From Candidatus Defluviilinea gracilis (GTDB lineage Bacteria; Chloroflexota; Anaerolineae; Anaerolineales; Villigracilaceae), in the NCBI GenBank assembly GCA_016716235.1, contig JADJWS010000001.1, positions 1,798,001-1,862,000 on the forward strand: a stretch of DNA of 64,000 nucleotides, written 5' to 3'. The first letter of the stretch is position 1. Every line of letters begins with the position of its first letter. Below, piece after piece: positions 16,843-24,991 of this stretch. A model generated the notes under the pieces. The model searched no databases. It was not told the DNA's origin and was given only the letters and a program-made list of their open reading frames with translations. A program made the translations under genes and the position numbers.

Positions 16843-17592
16843 ATGCCCTCCACATCCCAACCCATCCTCACCCCCGCCACTCTTCTCGCTTATCGTCGCG
16901 CCAACGGGCAACTCCCCGAGTTTCCGCCTCCGCGCGCGGTCATCTTTGCCCCGCAACAAAGCCTTGCCAATTATGTCCTGCGAAGGTATTCGGTGAAGCA
17001 GGTCAAAGGTTTCCTTGGCGATTTCTATCTCCTCAAACGCGCGAACGGACGCATTGCCCTCTCCACAAACTTCGGCATCGGCTCCCCGGTCATCGGCGGG
17101 TTGACCGATGAGTTTGCCGCGCTCGGCGTTCAGCAATTCATATTGATTGGTATGGCTGGCGGATTACAACCCGGGCTTTCCACTGGCAGTCTCGTGATTG
17201 CGACGAGCGCGCTTCGCGGCGAGGGCGTCTCGCAACACTATCTTCCGCCGCAGCGGACTGTTGATTCTTCACAGGCGATGGCGCAACGCATCAGTCAAAT
17301 TCTCGCAAAACAAAATCGATCTCATCAGCTCGGCGTCACGTGGACGACCGACGCTCCCTTTCGTGAATTGCGCAAGGATGTGCTTGAACACCAACAACAG
17401 GGAATCCTTACCGTGGAGATGGAAGCGGCGTCGATGCTGGCGGTGGCTAGGGCGAATGAACGCGCAGGCTTGGCGGTGTTCGCTATTGCCGACCAGTTGT
17501 ATGGAGGCGAGTGGCGCATGGCGTCTGATCTGCGTCCCGCGCAACAAGGGTTATCCATCCTGTTCGATGCGGCGGTGGAAATGTTGACATGA
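16843..17592 (+). CDS. Nucleoside phosphorylase (uridine phosphorylase-like)
   Basis: 249 residues. PNP/UDP phosphorylase family: LSTNFGIGSPVIGGL, FILIGMAGGLQPGLSTGSLVIATSAL, and LTVEMEAASMLAVARANERAGLAVFAIAD, where MEAA contacts the ribose. It splits a nucleoside with phosphate into base and ribose-1-phosphate; pyrimidine or purine preference is not clear. The start at 16843 follows the repeat array; the frame upstream is repeat-coded and unlikely to be protein. Confidence 0.85.
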   Translation: MPSTSQPILTPATLLAYRRANGQLPEFPPPRAVIFAPQQSLANYVLRRYSVKQVKGFLGDFYLLKRANGRIALSTNFGIGSPVIGGLTDEFAALGVQQFILIGMAGGLQPGLSTGSLVIATSALRGEGVSQHYLPPQRTVDSSQAMAQRISQILAKQNRSHQLGVTWTTDAPFRELRKDVLEHQQQGILTVEMEAASMLAVARANERAGLAVFAIADQLYGGEWRMASDLRPAQQGLSILFDAAVEMLT

Positions 17593-17631
17593 GAAAAAGG
17601 TAAATCTTTTCGGGCTGAGGGCGTCTGGGCA

Positions 17632-17637
17632 TATAAT
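17632..17637 (+). promoter_or_regulatory. -10 box before the protease gene
   Basis: TATAAT ends 10 bases before the ATG at 17648, leaving room for at most a 3-base leader. No clear -35. Confidence 0.5.
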
Positions 17638-17647
17638 CCACAAGACC

Positions 17648-18463
17648 ATGACCGAAGCAAATACTTCACGGTTGGCGAGGTTGCGAAGTCGGGCGCGGGC
17701 GGTGTTGCCGTTCGCTTCGGGGGTGTGCGCCGCGTTGTTGGCGATCGGTCTGTTTTATGTTCTTTTCCCATCCAATCAAATTACTCAAACTGAGGTGAAC
17801 CAGTCGATCGCCGACGCGCTTGCCTCTGCCACGCCGCGCGCCGCATTTTCAGCGGATGTGTATCAGATCATCCTGCCTTCGTTGGTGGCGATAGAGTCGC
17901 AGGGACCGAACGCCAACGATAACGAAGATGATTCACTCGGGAGTGGGGTGATCTTTAACGACAGCGGGCAAATTCTCACCAGCCTGCATGTGGTCGAAGG
18001 CGCCGCCGAGATTCACATCCTGTTTATGGATGGCAGTGAGTCTGTGGCTGTGGTGGCGGATCAATACCCCGAAATGGATATCGCCGTGTTGCAACCGCAG
18101 AGTTTGCCGCCAGTGTGGGCGCCTGCCGTGTTGGGGAATCCCGGCGCAATGCGTATCGGCGATGAGGCGTATGCGGTGGGTCATCCGCTAGGTTTGTTCG
18201 CTTCGATGAGTGCCGGCGTGATCTCGGGGTTCGACCGCGAGTTTCACATCCCCGGCAGTAACCGGGAGATCGAAGGGTTGATCCAATTCGACGCGGCGGC
18301 TAACCCGGGCAATTCGGGAGGTCCGCTGTTGAATCGCAATGGGCATGTGATCGGTATCGTCACGGGGATCGTCAGCCCGGGAGAGAACGGTTATTTTATT
18401 GGGATCGGGTTTGCCGTGCCAATTGGAGCGGCGGCAGGTGGGGGAGGGTCGCCGCCGTATTGA
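17648..18463 (+). CDS. Membrane-anchored HtrA-like serine protease without PDZ domain
   Basis: 271 residues. A single N-terminal membrane segment (about 20-42) anchors an S1C protease domain outside the cytoplasm. Catalytic residues are in recognisable blocks: ILTSLHVVEGA (His), MDIAVLQPQ (Asp) and AANPGNSGGPLLNRNGHVIGI (Ser). HtrA/DegP proteins usually continue into one or two PDZ domains; this one ends with a short Gly-rich tail, so either the PDZ part was lost or this is a short subtype. Likely role: envelope protein quality control. Confidence 0.85.
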   Translation: MTEANTSRLARLRSRARAVLPFASGVCAALLAIGLFYVLFPSNQITQTEVNQSIADALASATPRAAFSADVYQIILPSLVAIESQGPNANDNEDDSLGSGVIFNDSGQILTSLHVVEGAAEIHILFMDGSESVAVVADQYPEMDIAVLQPQSLPPVWAPAVLGNPGAMRIGDEAYAVGHPLGLFASMSAGVISGFDREFHIPGSNREIEGLIQFDAAANPGNSGGPLLNRNGHVIGIVTGIVSPGENGYFIGIGFAVPIGAAAGGGGSPPY

Positions 18464-18471
18464 GGTATTGG

Positions 18472-18547
18472 TAATTGGTAAATAGTAATTGGAGATTAGA
18501 GACTGGAGACTGTGGGGAGGTAGAGAATCGGGAGAATTAGAGAATTG
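18472..18547. repeat. Heptamer repeat array
   Basis: TAATTGG, AGATTAG and AGACTGG-like units repeat every 7 bases downstream of the protease gene. Same family as 47213-47300, here in a spacer of 196 bp without any gene. Confidence 0.75.
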
Positions 18548-18555
18548 TTCGATTC

Positions 18556-18633
18556 GGTGGTCGAGTAGGGCTGAGCGGACACTGAGCGAAGGCGAAGTGG
18601 AAGACGAAGCATTGTAGCCCGTACCGAGACCAC
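18556..18633. repeat. Dispersed palindrome, GGTGGTCGAG type
   Basis: Opens with GGTGGTCGAG and closes with CCGAGACCAC. The interior GCTGAGCGGACACTGAGCG resembles 1025-1066 inside nuoL. It lies between the protease gene and the moxR promoter region. Confidence 0.65.
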
Positions 18634-18659
18634 AATCACTGGATAGATAGGAGAATTTC

Positions 18660-19667
18660 ATGGCACAAAATTCATCTGAAAACCGAACGCCGATGGAGAA
18701 AGTTTTGTACGAGGTGAAGAAGGTCATCGTTGGGCAGGATCATTTGCTCGAACGGATGATCGTGGCGTTGCTGGCGCGCGGACATATTCTCGTTGAGGGT
18801 GTGCCGGGGCTGGCGAAGACGATGGCGATCAAGACTCTCGCGGAGGCAATTGGCGGCGAGTTCAAGCGCATCCAATTCACGCCCGATCTTGTCCCTGCCG
18901 ATCTGGTCGGCACGCGAATCTACAATCAGAAGACGGGCAAATTCGAAACGTCGCTGGGTCCCGTGTTTACGAATCTATTGCTGGCAGATGAGATCAACCG
19001 CGCTCCAGCGAAAGTGCAGAGCGCGTTGCTCGAAGTGATGCAAGAGCGGCAAGTGACCATCGGGCGCGAGACGCACACGGTGCCGAATCCGTTTTTGGTG
19101 TTGGCGACTCAGAATCCCATTGAGACGGAGGGGACGTACGCGCTCCCCGAAGCGCAAGTGGACCGCTTCATGCTCAAGGTGTTGGTTGGGTACCCGACCT
19201 CGACGGAAGAATTCGTCATCGTCGAGCGGATGACTGCCGCATTGCAAGCCGTGCAAAAAGTGTTGACCACCGATCAACTCGTTGCCCTGCAAAAGGAAGT
19301 GGACAAAGTGTACGTTGACCCGGCGTTGATGGAATACGCCGTCCGCATGGTGACGGCGACTCGTAAACCATCTGAAGTTGGCTTGAAGGAATTGGAACGC
19401 TTCATCATGTTCGGGTCAAGCCCGCGCGCTTCAATCAATTTGATCCTCACCGGTCGCGCGCTCGCCTTCGTGCGCGGACGCAACTATGCCCTGCCTCAAG
19501 ACGTGTTGGATATGGCGCTCGATGTGATGCGTCATCGCATTGTGTTGTCCTACGAAGCGCTCTCCGAAAATGTGACGGGTGATATTTTGTTGAACAAAAT
19601 CCTCGACCGTATTCCGATCCCTGTGGTGCCTTTGCATGAACATGTCAACGTCAACAGCAACGCCTGA
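18660..19667 (+). CDS. MoxR-type AAA+ ATPase
   Basis: 335 residues. AAA_3 ATPase: Walker A GVPGLAKT near residue 46, Walker B LLLADEINRAPAKVQSALLEVM, sensor ATQNPIETEGTYALPEAQVDRFML. MoxR proteins act as chaperones that load or activate partner proteins carrying VWA domains. A GGAG ribosome binding site precedes the ATG. It is first in a four-gene operon with DUF58 and two VWA proteins, the usual MoxR/Bat arrangement; the next gene begins inside its 3' end. Confidence 0.93.
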   Translation: MAQNSSENRTPMEKVLYEVKKVIVGQDHLLERMIVALLARGHILVEGVPGLAKTMAIKTLAEAIGGEFKRIQFTPDLVPADLVGTRIYNQKTGKFETSLGPVFTNLLLADEINRAPAKVQSALLEVMQERQVTIGRETHTVPNPFLVLATQNPIETEGTYALPEAQVDRFMLKVLVGYPTSTEEFVIVERMTAALQAVQKVLTTDQLVALQKEVDKVYVDPALMEYAVRMVTATRKPSEVGLKELERFIMFGSSPRASINLILTGRALAFVRGRNYALPQDVLDMALDVMRHRIVLSYEALSENVTGDILLNKILDRIPIPVVPLHEHVNVNSNA

Positions 19668-20544
19668 GCAAGTGTTGCTCCGACTCGATTGGAACGTCAT
19701 CCGCCGCCTCGACGGGTTGTTGCAGGGCGACTATCGCACGCTGTTCTACGGCTTCGGCGTGGACTTTGCCGACCTGCGCGAATACCAGCCCGGTGACGAT
19801 ATCCGCTACATTGATTGGAACGTCACCGCGCGGATGGATACGCCGTACATTCGGCAATACAACGAAGACCGCGAGATCACCGCGTGGTTCTTGCTTGACC
19901 TGAGTCCCTCGGTGGATTTTGGCACGACGCAAACGATGCGCGAAAAACGCACGATGCTCACCGAATTTGTGACCGTCCTTGCAAGACTGCTGACCCGTCA
20001 CGGGAATCGCGTGGGGGCGATGATGTTCGGGAGCGGAATCCAGCACACGGTCCCGGCGCGAGGCGGGAAAATCCAGGTGCTGCGTCTCATCAACGATATG
20101 ATGAAACAGCCGCGTCTCTCTCGCGCGCCGTTTACGAGTCTCAAATCCTTTTTCGATAGCGTGTTGAATTCCATCAAACGGCGTTCGCTGGTGTTCGTCA
20201 TCTCCGATTTCATCAGCGAGCCGGGTTGGGAACGTTCGTTGAGCTTGCTGGGTCAGCGGCATGAGGTGATCGCGGTGCGGCTGTATGATCCGCGCGAGGA
20301 GGAGTTGCCCGATGTGGGCATGGTGATGATGGAAGACGCCGAGACGGGCGCGCAGATGTTTGTAGATACGCACGACGCGAAATTTCGCAAACGGTTTTTC
20401 GCCGCGGCGCAACAACGCGAGAAAAATTTGAACGAGGCGTTCAGACGCGCGGGCGTGGATGTGTTGTCGCTTTCAACGGAAGACGATCTGGTTCGCTCGA
20501 TCGTAAAGTTTGCGAAGCAGAGGCAACAGGTTAGGAAAAACTAA
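19636..20544 (+). CDS. DUF58 domain protein
   Basis: 302 residues. DUF58 signature: GDYRTLFYGFGVDFADLREYQPGDDIRYIDWNVTARMDTPYIRQY, followed by a VWA-like half with LLDLSPSVDFG, which provides the DxS-type metal-site start. Overlaps the moxR 3' end by about 30 bases in another frame, so the two are translationally coupled. In Bat-type operons these proteins work with MoxR and membrane VWA proteins in envelope stress tolerance; the exact task here is not known. Confidence 0.9.
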   Translation: MNMSTSTATPEQVLLRLDWNVIRRLDGLLQGDYRTLFYGFGVDFADLREYQPGDDIRYIDWNVTARMDTPYIRQYNEDREITAWFLLDLSPSVDFGTTQTMREKRTMLTEFVTVLARLLTRHGNRVGAMMFGSGIQHTVPARGGKIQVLRLINDMMKQPRLSRAPFTSLKSFFDSVLNSIKRRSLVFVISDFISEPGWERSLSLLGQRHEVIAVRLYDPREEELPDVGMVMMEDAETGAQMFVDTHDAKFRKRFFAAAQQREKNLNEAFRRAGVDVLSLSTEDDLVRSIVKFAKQRQQVRKN

Positions 20545-20547
20545 AAG

Positions 20548-20636
20548 TCATGTCACCCTGAGCGATAGCGAAGGGTCTCTCCCGCCCAAACAAGAGACTC
20601 TTCGGTCGCAAACCCCGCTCCCTCAGAGTGACATGA
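20548..20636. repeat. Inverted repeat between DUF58 and VWA genes
   Basis: TCATGTCACCCTGAG at the left is answered by CTCAGAGTGACATGA at the right, with inner AGGGTCTC/GAGACTCTTCGG pairing. A dispersed repeat relative of sequence near 6127. A short array of heptamers (CCAATCT/AGTCTCC) follows at about 20659-20682, just before the next start codon. Confidence 0.7.
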
Positions 20637-20690
20637 TTTTTTGAAACTGAGACTGGTCGTCCAATCTCTAGTCTCCAATCTCCGAATTTT

Positions 20691-21716
20691 ATGTCCTTCA
20701 TCTGGTCATCCCTCCTCTATCTTTTATTACTCGTTCCGTTTTTGGTTTGGGCGTATCAACGAATCCAAAAACAGAAACGCGAAGCCGCCGCGCGCCTGGG
20801 GAGTTTCGGCGTGTTGCATGATGCGTCGGGCGGAACATCCAAGCGGCGACAACTCCCCGCGATACTTTTTCTCATTGGCATTACGATCCTCATCCTTTCT
20901 TTTGCGCGTCCGCAGGCGAAGATCAGTTTGCCGCGCGTCGAAGGGACGGTCATCCTCACGTTCGATGTGTCGGGTAGCATGTCGGCGGACGACCTCAAAC
21001 CGACGCGCATGGAAGCCGCAAAAGCCGCCGCGCTCGAATTCGTGGATCAACAACCGACGAGCGTAAAGATCGGCGTAGTCGCGTTCAGCGATGGCGGCAT
21101 CACCGTGCAAAACCCGACTGGCGAGCGAACTGAAATCATTGACACCATCGAGCGGCTTGTGCCGCGTCGAGGCACATCGGTCGGGAATGGAATTCTCGTT
21201 GCGCTCAACACCATCGTGGTGGACGCGGGCGATCCGCCGTTCTTGAGCGCGAATGCCGTCCCCGAAATATCCCAGCCGCAATCGGATACCGCGCCTCAGG
21301 CCGACGCGCTTCCTGAAGGCTGGTATCCATACTCGGCGATCGTCCTATTCACCGATGGCGAGAATAACCAGGATCCAGACCCGGTCGCCGCGGCAGACAT
21401 TGCCGCAAACTTTGGCGTCCGTATTTACACGGTGGGCATCGGCACGCTGGAGGGAGCGACCATTACCGTGGATGGAATCACCGCCCACTCACAATTGAAT
21501 GAACCGATCCTGCGCGCTCTTTCAGAGACCACCGGCGGAGCGTATTACAACGCGGGCAATGCACAGGATTTACAACGGATCTACCGCGATCTTCAGCCCA
21601 AGTTGGCGATCAAACAAGAAGAAATGGAAATCACCTCGATTCTCGCGGGACTGGGGATTCTGTTCTTTCTCCTCGGCGGCGCGTTCTCACTCCTCTGGTT
21701 TGGGCGGGTCGCATGA
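20691..21716 (+). CDS. Membrane VWA-domain protein (BatA/BatB-like), first copy
   Basis: 341 residues. Two N-terminal hydrophobic segments, a von Willebrand A domain with the metal-site motif TFDVSGSMSADD and later VLFTDGENNQDPDP, and a C-terminal membrane segment (ILAGLGILFFLLGGAFSLLWF). This is the membrane topology of Bat aerotolerance proteins. Its stop overlaps the ATG of the next gene (ATGA at 21713-21716). Confidence 0.9.
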   Translation: MSFIWSSLLYLLLLVPFLVWAYQRIQKQKREAAARLGSFGVLHDASGGTSKRRQLPAILFLIGITILILSFARPQAKISLPRVEGTVILTFDVSGSMSADDLKPTRMEAAKAAALEFVDQQPTSVKIGVVAFSDGGITVQNPTGERTEIIDTIERLVPRRGTSVGNGILVALNTIVVDAGDPPFLSANAVPEISQPQSDTAPQADALPEGWYPYSAIVLFTDGENNQDPDPVAAADIAANFGVRIYTVGIGTLEGATITVDGITAHSQLNEPILRALSETTGGAYYNAGNAQDLQRIYRDLQPKLAIKQEEMEITSILAGLGILFFLLGGAFSLLWFGRVA

Positions 21717-22768
21717 ACATGTTGTGGACCTCCGCGTTGTATCTGCTGTTTCTCATCCCGCTCCTCATTCTTGCGTATGTGTGGCTCTTGCGCCGACGCA
21801 GGCGCTTCGTCATCCGTTACTCAAGCCTATCGCTGGTGCGGGAAGCGGCGGCGCATCAATCGCAGTGGCGAAGACACGCGCCGTTCATCCTGTTCCTGTT
21901 TGCCATTGCCAGTTTGATCCTTGCATTGACCAGACCGACAGCGGATATTGTTGTTCCCTCCAACCGCGCCACGATCATCCTCGCGCTCGATATTTCTCGC
22001 AGTATGTGTTCGACGGATATTCCTCCGAACCGCTTGATCGCCGCCCAGGAAGCCGCGACTGAATTTGTTCAGAGCCGAAACGAAGATGCCCAGATCGGCA
22101 TCGTGGCTTTTGCTGGCTTTGCCGAACTTGTCCAACCGCCCACAAAAGACAGGGATTTGCTCGTCAACGCGATCGCGAATCTTCTTCCCGCGCGCCGCAC
22201 GGCGATCGGGAGCGCCATCCTCCGCTCCATCGACGCCATTGCTGAAATTGACAGCCGCATCCCCTCGACACTATCGGACTCTGCCCCGCAACCCCTGCCC
22301 AAAGGGGAGTTCGCGCCGCATATCATCGTCCTGCTCACCGATGGCTCGAACAACGCGGGACCCACTCCGTTCAATGCCGCAAACCAGGCGGCGGCGCGCG
22401 GCATTCGCGTGTACACAATTGGTTTCGGAACAGTCAATAACACATCTCCAATGAACTGCGGCGACGCGTTTTCAGAAATCGATCCATTCGGGGGACCAGG
22501 CTTTGGGCTGGGTTTTGGCGGCGGCGGGGGCGGAGGCTTCCGCAGGGAACTGGATGAGGTCACATTGAAGCAGGTCGCCGATATGACGGGCGGCGCCTAT
22601 TACGCGGCGACCAGCGCGCGCGAACTGCAAGATGTATTCCGCAACCTGCCCACCTATCTTGTCGTCACGCGCGAAACAACCGAGATCAGCGCCTTCTTCA
22701 ACGCGCTTGGCTTGCTGTTATTCCTACTTGCGGGATTCCTTTCGTTGAGGTGGAATCCGGTCTTGTAA
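21713..22768 (+). CDS. Membrane VWA-domain protein (BatA/BatB-like), second copy
   Basis: 351 residues, paralogous to the preceding gene: N-terminal membrane helices, metal-site motif ALDISRSMCSTD, VLLTDGSNNAGP and a C-terminal helix. A Gly-rich loop (GFGGGGGGGF) interrupts the VWA fold. The stretch PLPKGE at about 22302-22320 is encoded by CCCTGCCCAAAGGGG, a common dispersed repeat core, sitting right before the conserved HIIVLLTDG strand. ATGA overlap with the upstream gene indicates coupled translation. Confidence 0.9.
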   Translation: MNMLWTSALYLLFLIPLLILAYVWLLRRRRRFVIRYSSLSLVREAAAHQSQWRRHAPFILFLFAIASLILALTRPTADIVVPSNRATIILALDISRSMCSTDIPPNRLIAAQEAATEFVQSRNEDAQIGIVAFAGFAELVQPPTKDRDLLVNAIANLLPARRTAIGSAILRSIDAIAEIDSRIPSTLSDSAPQPLPKGEFAPHIIVLLTDGSNNAGPTPFNAANQAAARGIRVYTIGFGTVNNTSPMNCGDAFSEIDPFGGPGFGLGFGGGGGGGFRRELDEVTLKQVADMTGGAYYAATSARELQDVFRNLPTYLVVTRETTEISAFFNALGLLLFLLAGFLSLRWNPVL

Positions 22769-22787
22769 TGGCGGGAAAATTCTCGGC

Positions 22788-22793
22788 TATACT
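22788..22793 (+). promoter_or_regulatory. -10 box of azlC
   Basis: TATACT ends 7 bases before the ATG at 22801, pointing to a leaderless azlC transcript. It lies just after the end of the VWA gene. Confidence 0.6.
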
Positions 22794-22800
22794 TTCGGCT

Positions 22801-23484
22801 ATGAATGAACAACAAAAATATTTTTGGGCGGGCGTTCGGTCCGAGATTCCCCTATTGGTCGGCGTCTTTCCCTTCGGCATGATCTACGGCGTGCTTGCCA
22901 TGGATGCCGGGCTGTCCACCGCCGCGGCGCAGATGATGTCTCCGATGGTGTTTGCGGGTTCGGCGCAGTTCATCACCACCCAACTTGTGAGGGATTCCGC
23001 GCCGGGCTTCGTCATCGTATTAACGATCGCCGTGGTGAACTTGCGGCACATGCTCTATTCCGCTTCGCTCGCCCCTCATCTTGCTTCTCTTCCCACACGC
23101 TGGAAGGCGCTTTTGAGTTACCTGCTCACCGACGAGGCGTACGCTCCGAGCATCTTTCATTATGAAAATGAAGGCGTCCAACCGTTCAGTCATTGGTTTC
23201 TGTTCGGCGCGGGGGCGGCGCTGTGGACGATCTGGCAGATCAGCACCGCGTTGGGAATTTTTCTCGGCGCGGCGATCCCCGATTCGTGGTCGCTGGATTT
23301 TGCGCTCCCGCTCACGTTCATCGCGATGGTCGTGCCGGTCTTGAAAGATCGCCCGGCAGTGGCGGCGGCGTTATCGGCGGGATGCGCCGCGCTTGTCGCG
23401 TACTCGCTTCCGTATAAATTAGGTTTGATCGTCGCCGCGTTGGTCGGCATCGCCGTTGGAACTTATTTGGAGGAGAGAAGGTGA
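22801..23484 (+). CDS. azlC: AzlC family branched-chain amino acid permease subunit
   Basis: 227 residues, hydrophobic. AzlC marks: GVFPFGMIYGVLAMDAGLS, MVFAGSAQFI and NLRHMLYSASLAPHL. With AzlD it forms a branched-chain amino acid exporter. An open frame starts earlier, at 22750, but the ATG at 22801 fits the family N-terminus and the -10 box at 22788. Confidence 0.9.
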   Translation: MNEQQKYFWAGVRSEIPLLVGVFPFGMIYGVLAMDAGLSTAAAQMMSPMVFAGSAQFITTQLVRDSAPGFVIVLTIAVVNLRHMLYSASLAPHLASLPTRWKALLSYLLTDEAYAPSIFHYENEGVQPFSHWFLFGAGAALWTIWQISTALGIFLGAAIPDSWSLDFALPLTFIAMVVPVLKDRPAVAAALSAGCAALVAYSLPYKLGLIVAALVGIAVGTYLEERR

Positions 23485-23511
23485 CAGTCGCTTTTAAGTG
23501 ACTGTCACCTT
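23478..23511 (+). repeat. Hairpin between azlC and azlD
   Basis: AAGGTGACAGTC pairs with GACTGTCACCTT around a 10-base loop and contains the azlC stop codon. It could act as a stabilising or attenuating hairpin in the azlCD mRNA; the AGGTGACAGTC core is a known kind of dispersed repeat. Confidence 0.65.
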
Positions 23512-23524
23512 TGTGAGGTAAGCA

Positions 23525-23842
23525 ATGAATATTTGGCTTGTGATGTTACTGGGCGGCCTGATCACGTTTGGGACACGCTTCAGCCTTATCTACGCGTTCG
23601 GCAAATTCCACATCCCGGAAGCGTTGCGGAAGGCGTTGCGCTACGTTCCCCCAGCAGTGCTGTCTGCCATTGTGTTTCCGGAGTTATTCATCCGCTCCAA
23701 TCGTCTTGAGCTTTCGCTGGATAACCATCGCCTGCTGGCAGGGTTGTTTGCGACGATCGTTGCGTGGGCGAGCAGGAATACGCTGATCACCATCCTGGCA
23801 GGGATGGTTGCGTTGTTCGTCTTGCAGGTTGTTCTGCGATAG
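23525..23842 (+). CDS. azlD: AzlD family protein
   Basis: 105 residues with about four hydrophobic helices, starting MNIWLVMLLGGLITFGTRFSLI. The family core RKALRYVPPAVLSAIVFPELF is present. GAGG lies 7 bases before the ATG. Partner of AzlC. Confidence 0.9.
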   Translation: MNIWLVMLLGGLITFGTRFSLIYAFGKFHIPEALRKALRYVPPAVLSAIVFPELFIRSNRLELSLDNHRLLAGLFATIVAWASRNTLITILAGMVALFVLQVVLR

Positions 23843-23844
23843 GA

Positions 23845-24756
23845 TTACACGTAGATCGTGTAGATCTGGTTATCCCCGTCGCGTTTGGCAAGGGCAAGCG
23901 CTTCGCGCGTGGTACTCATCAACGCTTCGATCTCGGTGGAGGCGGTAATGCGCCCGGAGGAAACGATTCCCACACTCAAGTTGACCTTTAACTCGGTGTC
24001 GTCCAGCAAGGTTACTTTGGTGTTGGCAATGCCTTTGAGGATGCGCTCTGATACCTTTTCCGCTTCCGCGCCAACCACGCCCGGCAGGATGAGGATGAAG
24101 ATATCGCCTTCGTAGCGACCCAGCCCGTCGTAGGGTCTGCTCTTATCGCGAATCCCTTGCGAGATGAGAGATAACACATCGTTCCCGATGCTTTTGCCAT
24201 GCTGGTCGACGATGGCTTTGAAATTTTCAGCCTGAAAGGCGATCAGGCTGAGCGAAGCCTGGTTGCGGCGGGCGCGTTCCAACTCGCCGCGCGCCAGGTT
24301 GATGAAGGCCATCTGGTTCAAGGCGCCGGTCAGGTTGTCGAGCATGGCGGTGTGATCGAGCGTATCCTTCGCCTGCACAAGACGGTCGCCCAGGCTGAGG
24401 ATGCGTTCGCCGATATTCACACGCGATTTTAATTCCACCGGCACGATCGGCTTGCGCAAATAATCATCCGCGCCGGTGCGCGGGGTGGTCACGTCCGATT
24501 CCTGCACTTTTTGCGTGATGAGCAGGATGTAAATGTAATAAGGGGGGCGCGCATCGCGCACGCGGCGGATAAAACCCCGTTCGTCGATGTCGGTGCCGAT
24601 GCGGTCGGCGATGACAAAGCGGATCTCCTCGCTGTGCAGAAGTTTCCAGGCGGTGTCGCTATTTTCCGCGATCACAACCTCATGACCATTCACCTGTAAC
24701 ACCTGCTGAATGACCGTTCGTTCCATAAGATCGTTGTTGACGACGAGAATCTTCAT
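23845..24756 (-). CDS. Receiver plus degenerate GGDEF protein
   Basis: 303 residues. Residues 1-120 are a response-regulator receiver: MKILVVNNDLMERTV, FVIADRIGTD (phosphorylatable Asp probably at VIAD) and YLRKPI with the conserved Lys. Residues about 130-300 are a GGDEF domain starting DNLTGALNQMAFINL, but the active loop reads RYEGDIFILILPG, EGDIF in place of GGDEF, so diguanylate cyclase activity is unlikely. It may bind a nucleotide or act as an adaptor. AGGAG precedes the ATG, and TATAAT lies about 20 bases further up. Confidence 0.85.
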   Translation of the reverse strand: MKILVVNNDLMERTVIQQVLQVNGHEVVIAENSDTAWKLLHSEEIRFVIADRIGTDIDERGFIRRVRDARPPYYIYILLITQKVQESDVTTPRTGADDYLRKPIVPVELKSRVNIGERILSLGDRLVQAKDTLDHTAMLDNLTGALNQMAFINLARGELERARRNQASLSLIAFQAENFKAIVDQHGKSIGNDVLSLISQGIRDKSRPYDGLGRYEGDIFILILPGVVGAEAEKVSERILKGIANTKVTLLDDTELKVNLSVGIVSSGRITASTEIEALMSTTREALALAKRDGDNQIYTIYV

Positions 24757-24858
24757 TCGGCTCCTGATTTCGATTGATTATATCCCACTCCCCTCGTAGA
24801 ATCCGCTCGTGTTGACAAACATATCCTCCCATAGTAATATTTGCGGCGCTCTCACCCC

Positions 24859-24930
24859 GCCGAGGTAGCTCAGTGGTAGAGCAGGGGACTCATAAGCCCT
24901 TGGTCGGGAGTCCGAATCTCCCCCTCGGCA
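24859..24930 (+). tRNA. tRNA with CAU anticodon (Met or modified Ile), island attachment gene
   Basis: 72 bases. The acceptor stem GCCGAGG/CCTCGGC, D arm GCTC/GAGC, anticodon loop CTCATAA and T stem GGGAG/CTCCC all pair. CCA is not encoded. Two oddities: the last pair of the anticodon stem is A-G (24888/24896), and the T loop reads TCCGAAT, with C at position 55 instead of the usual U. The 3' part from 24888 is duplicated exactly at 35671-35714, so this gene is the attachment site of the island that follows. Confidence 0.85.
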
Positions 24931-24931
24931 C
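24888..24931. other. attL of the integrative island
   Basis: 44 bases, the 3' part of the tRNA gene from the anticodon loop to one base past the discriminator, identical to 35671-35714. The integrase gene begins 60 bases downstream, the usual place for a tRNA-targeting tyrosine recombinase. Confidence 0.85.
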
Positions 24932-24991
24932 TACAAAAATAAGTGGGACACTCTTCTTATGTATGGTGGTCTCTAGACAAAGGAGATCACC

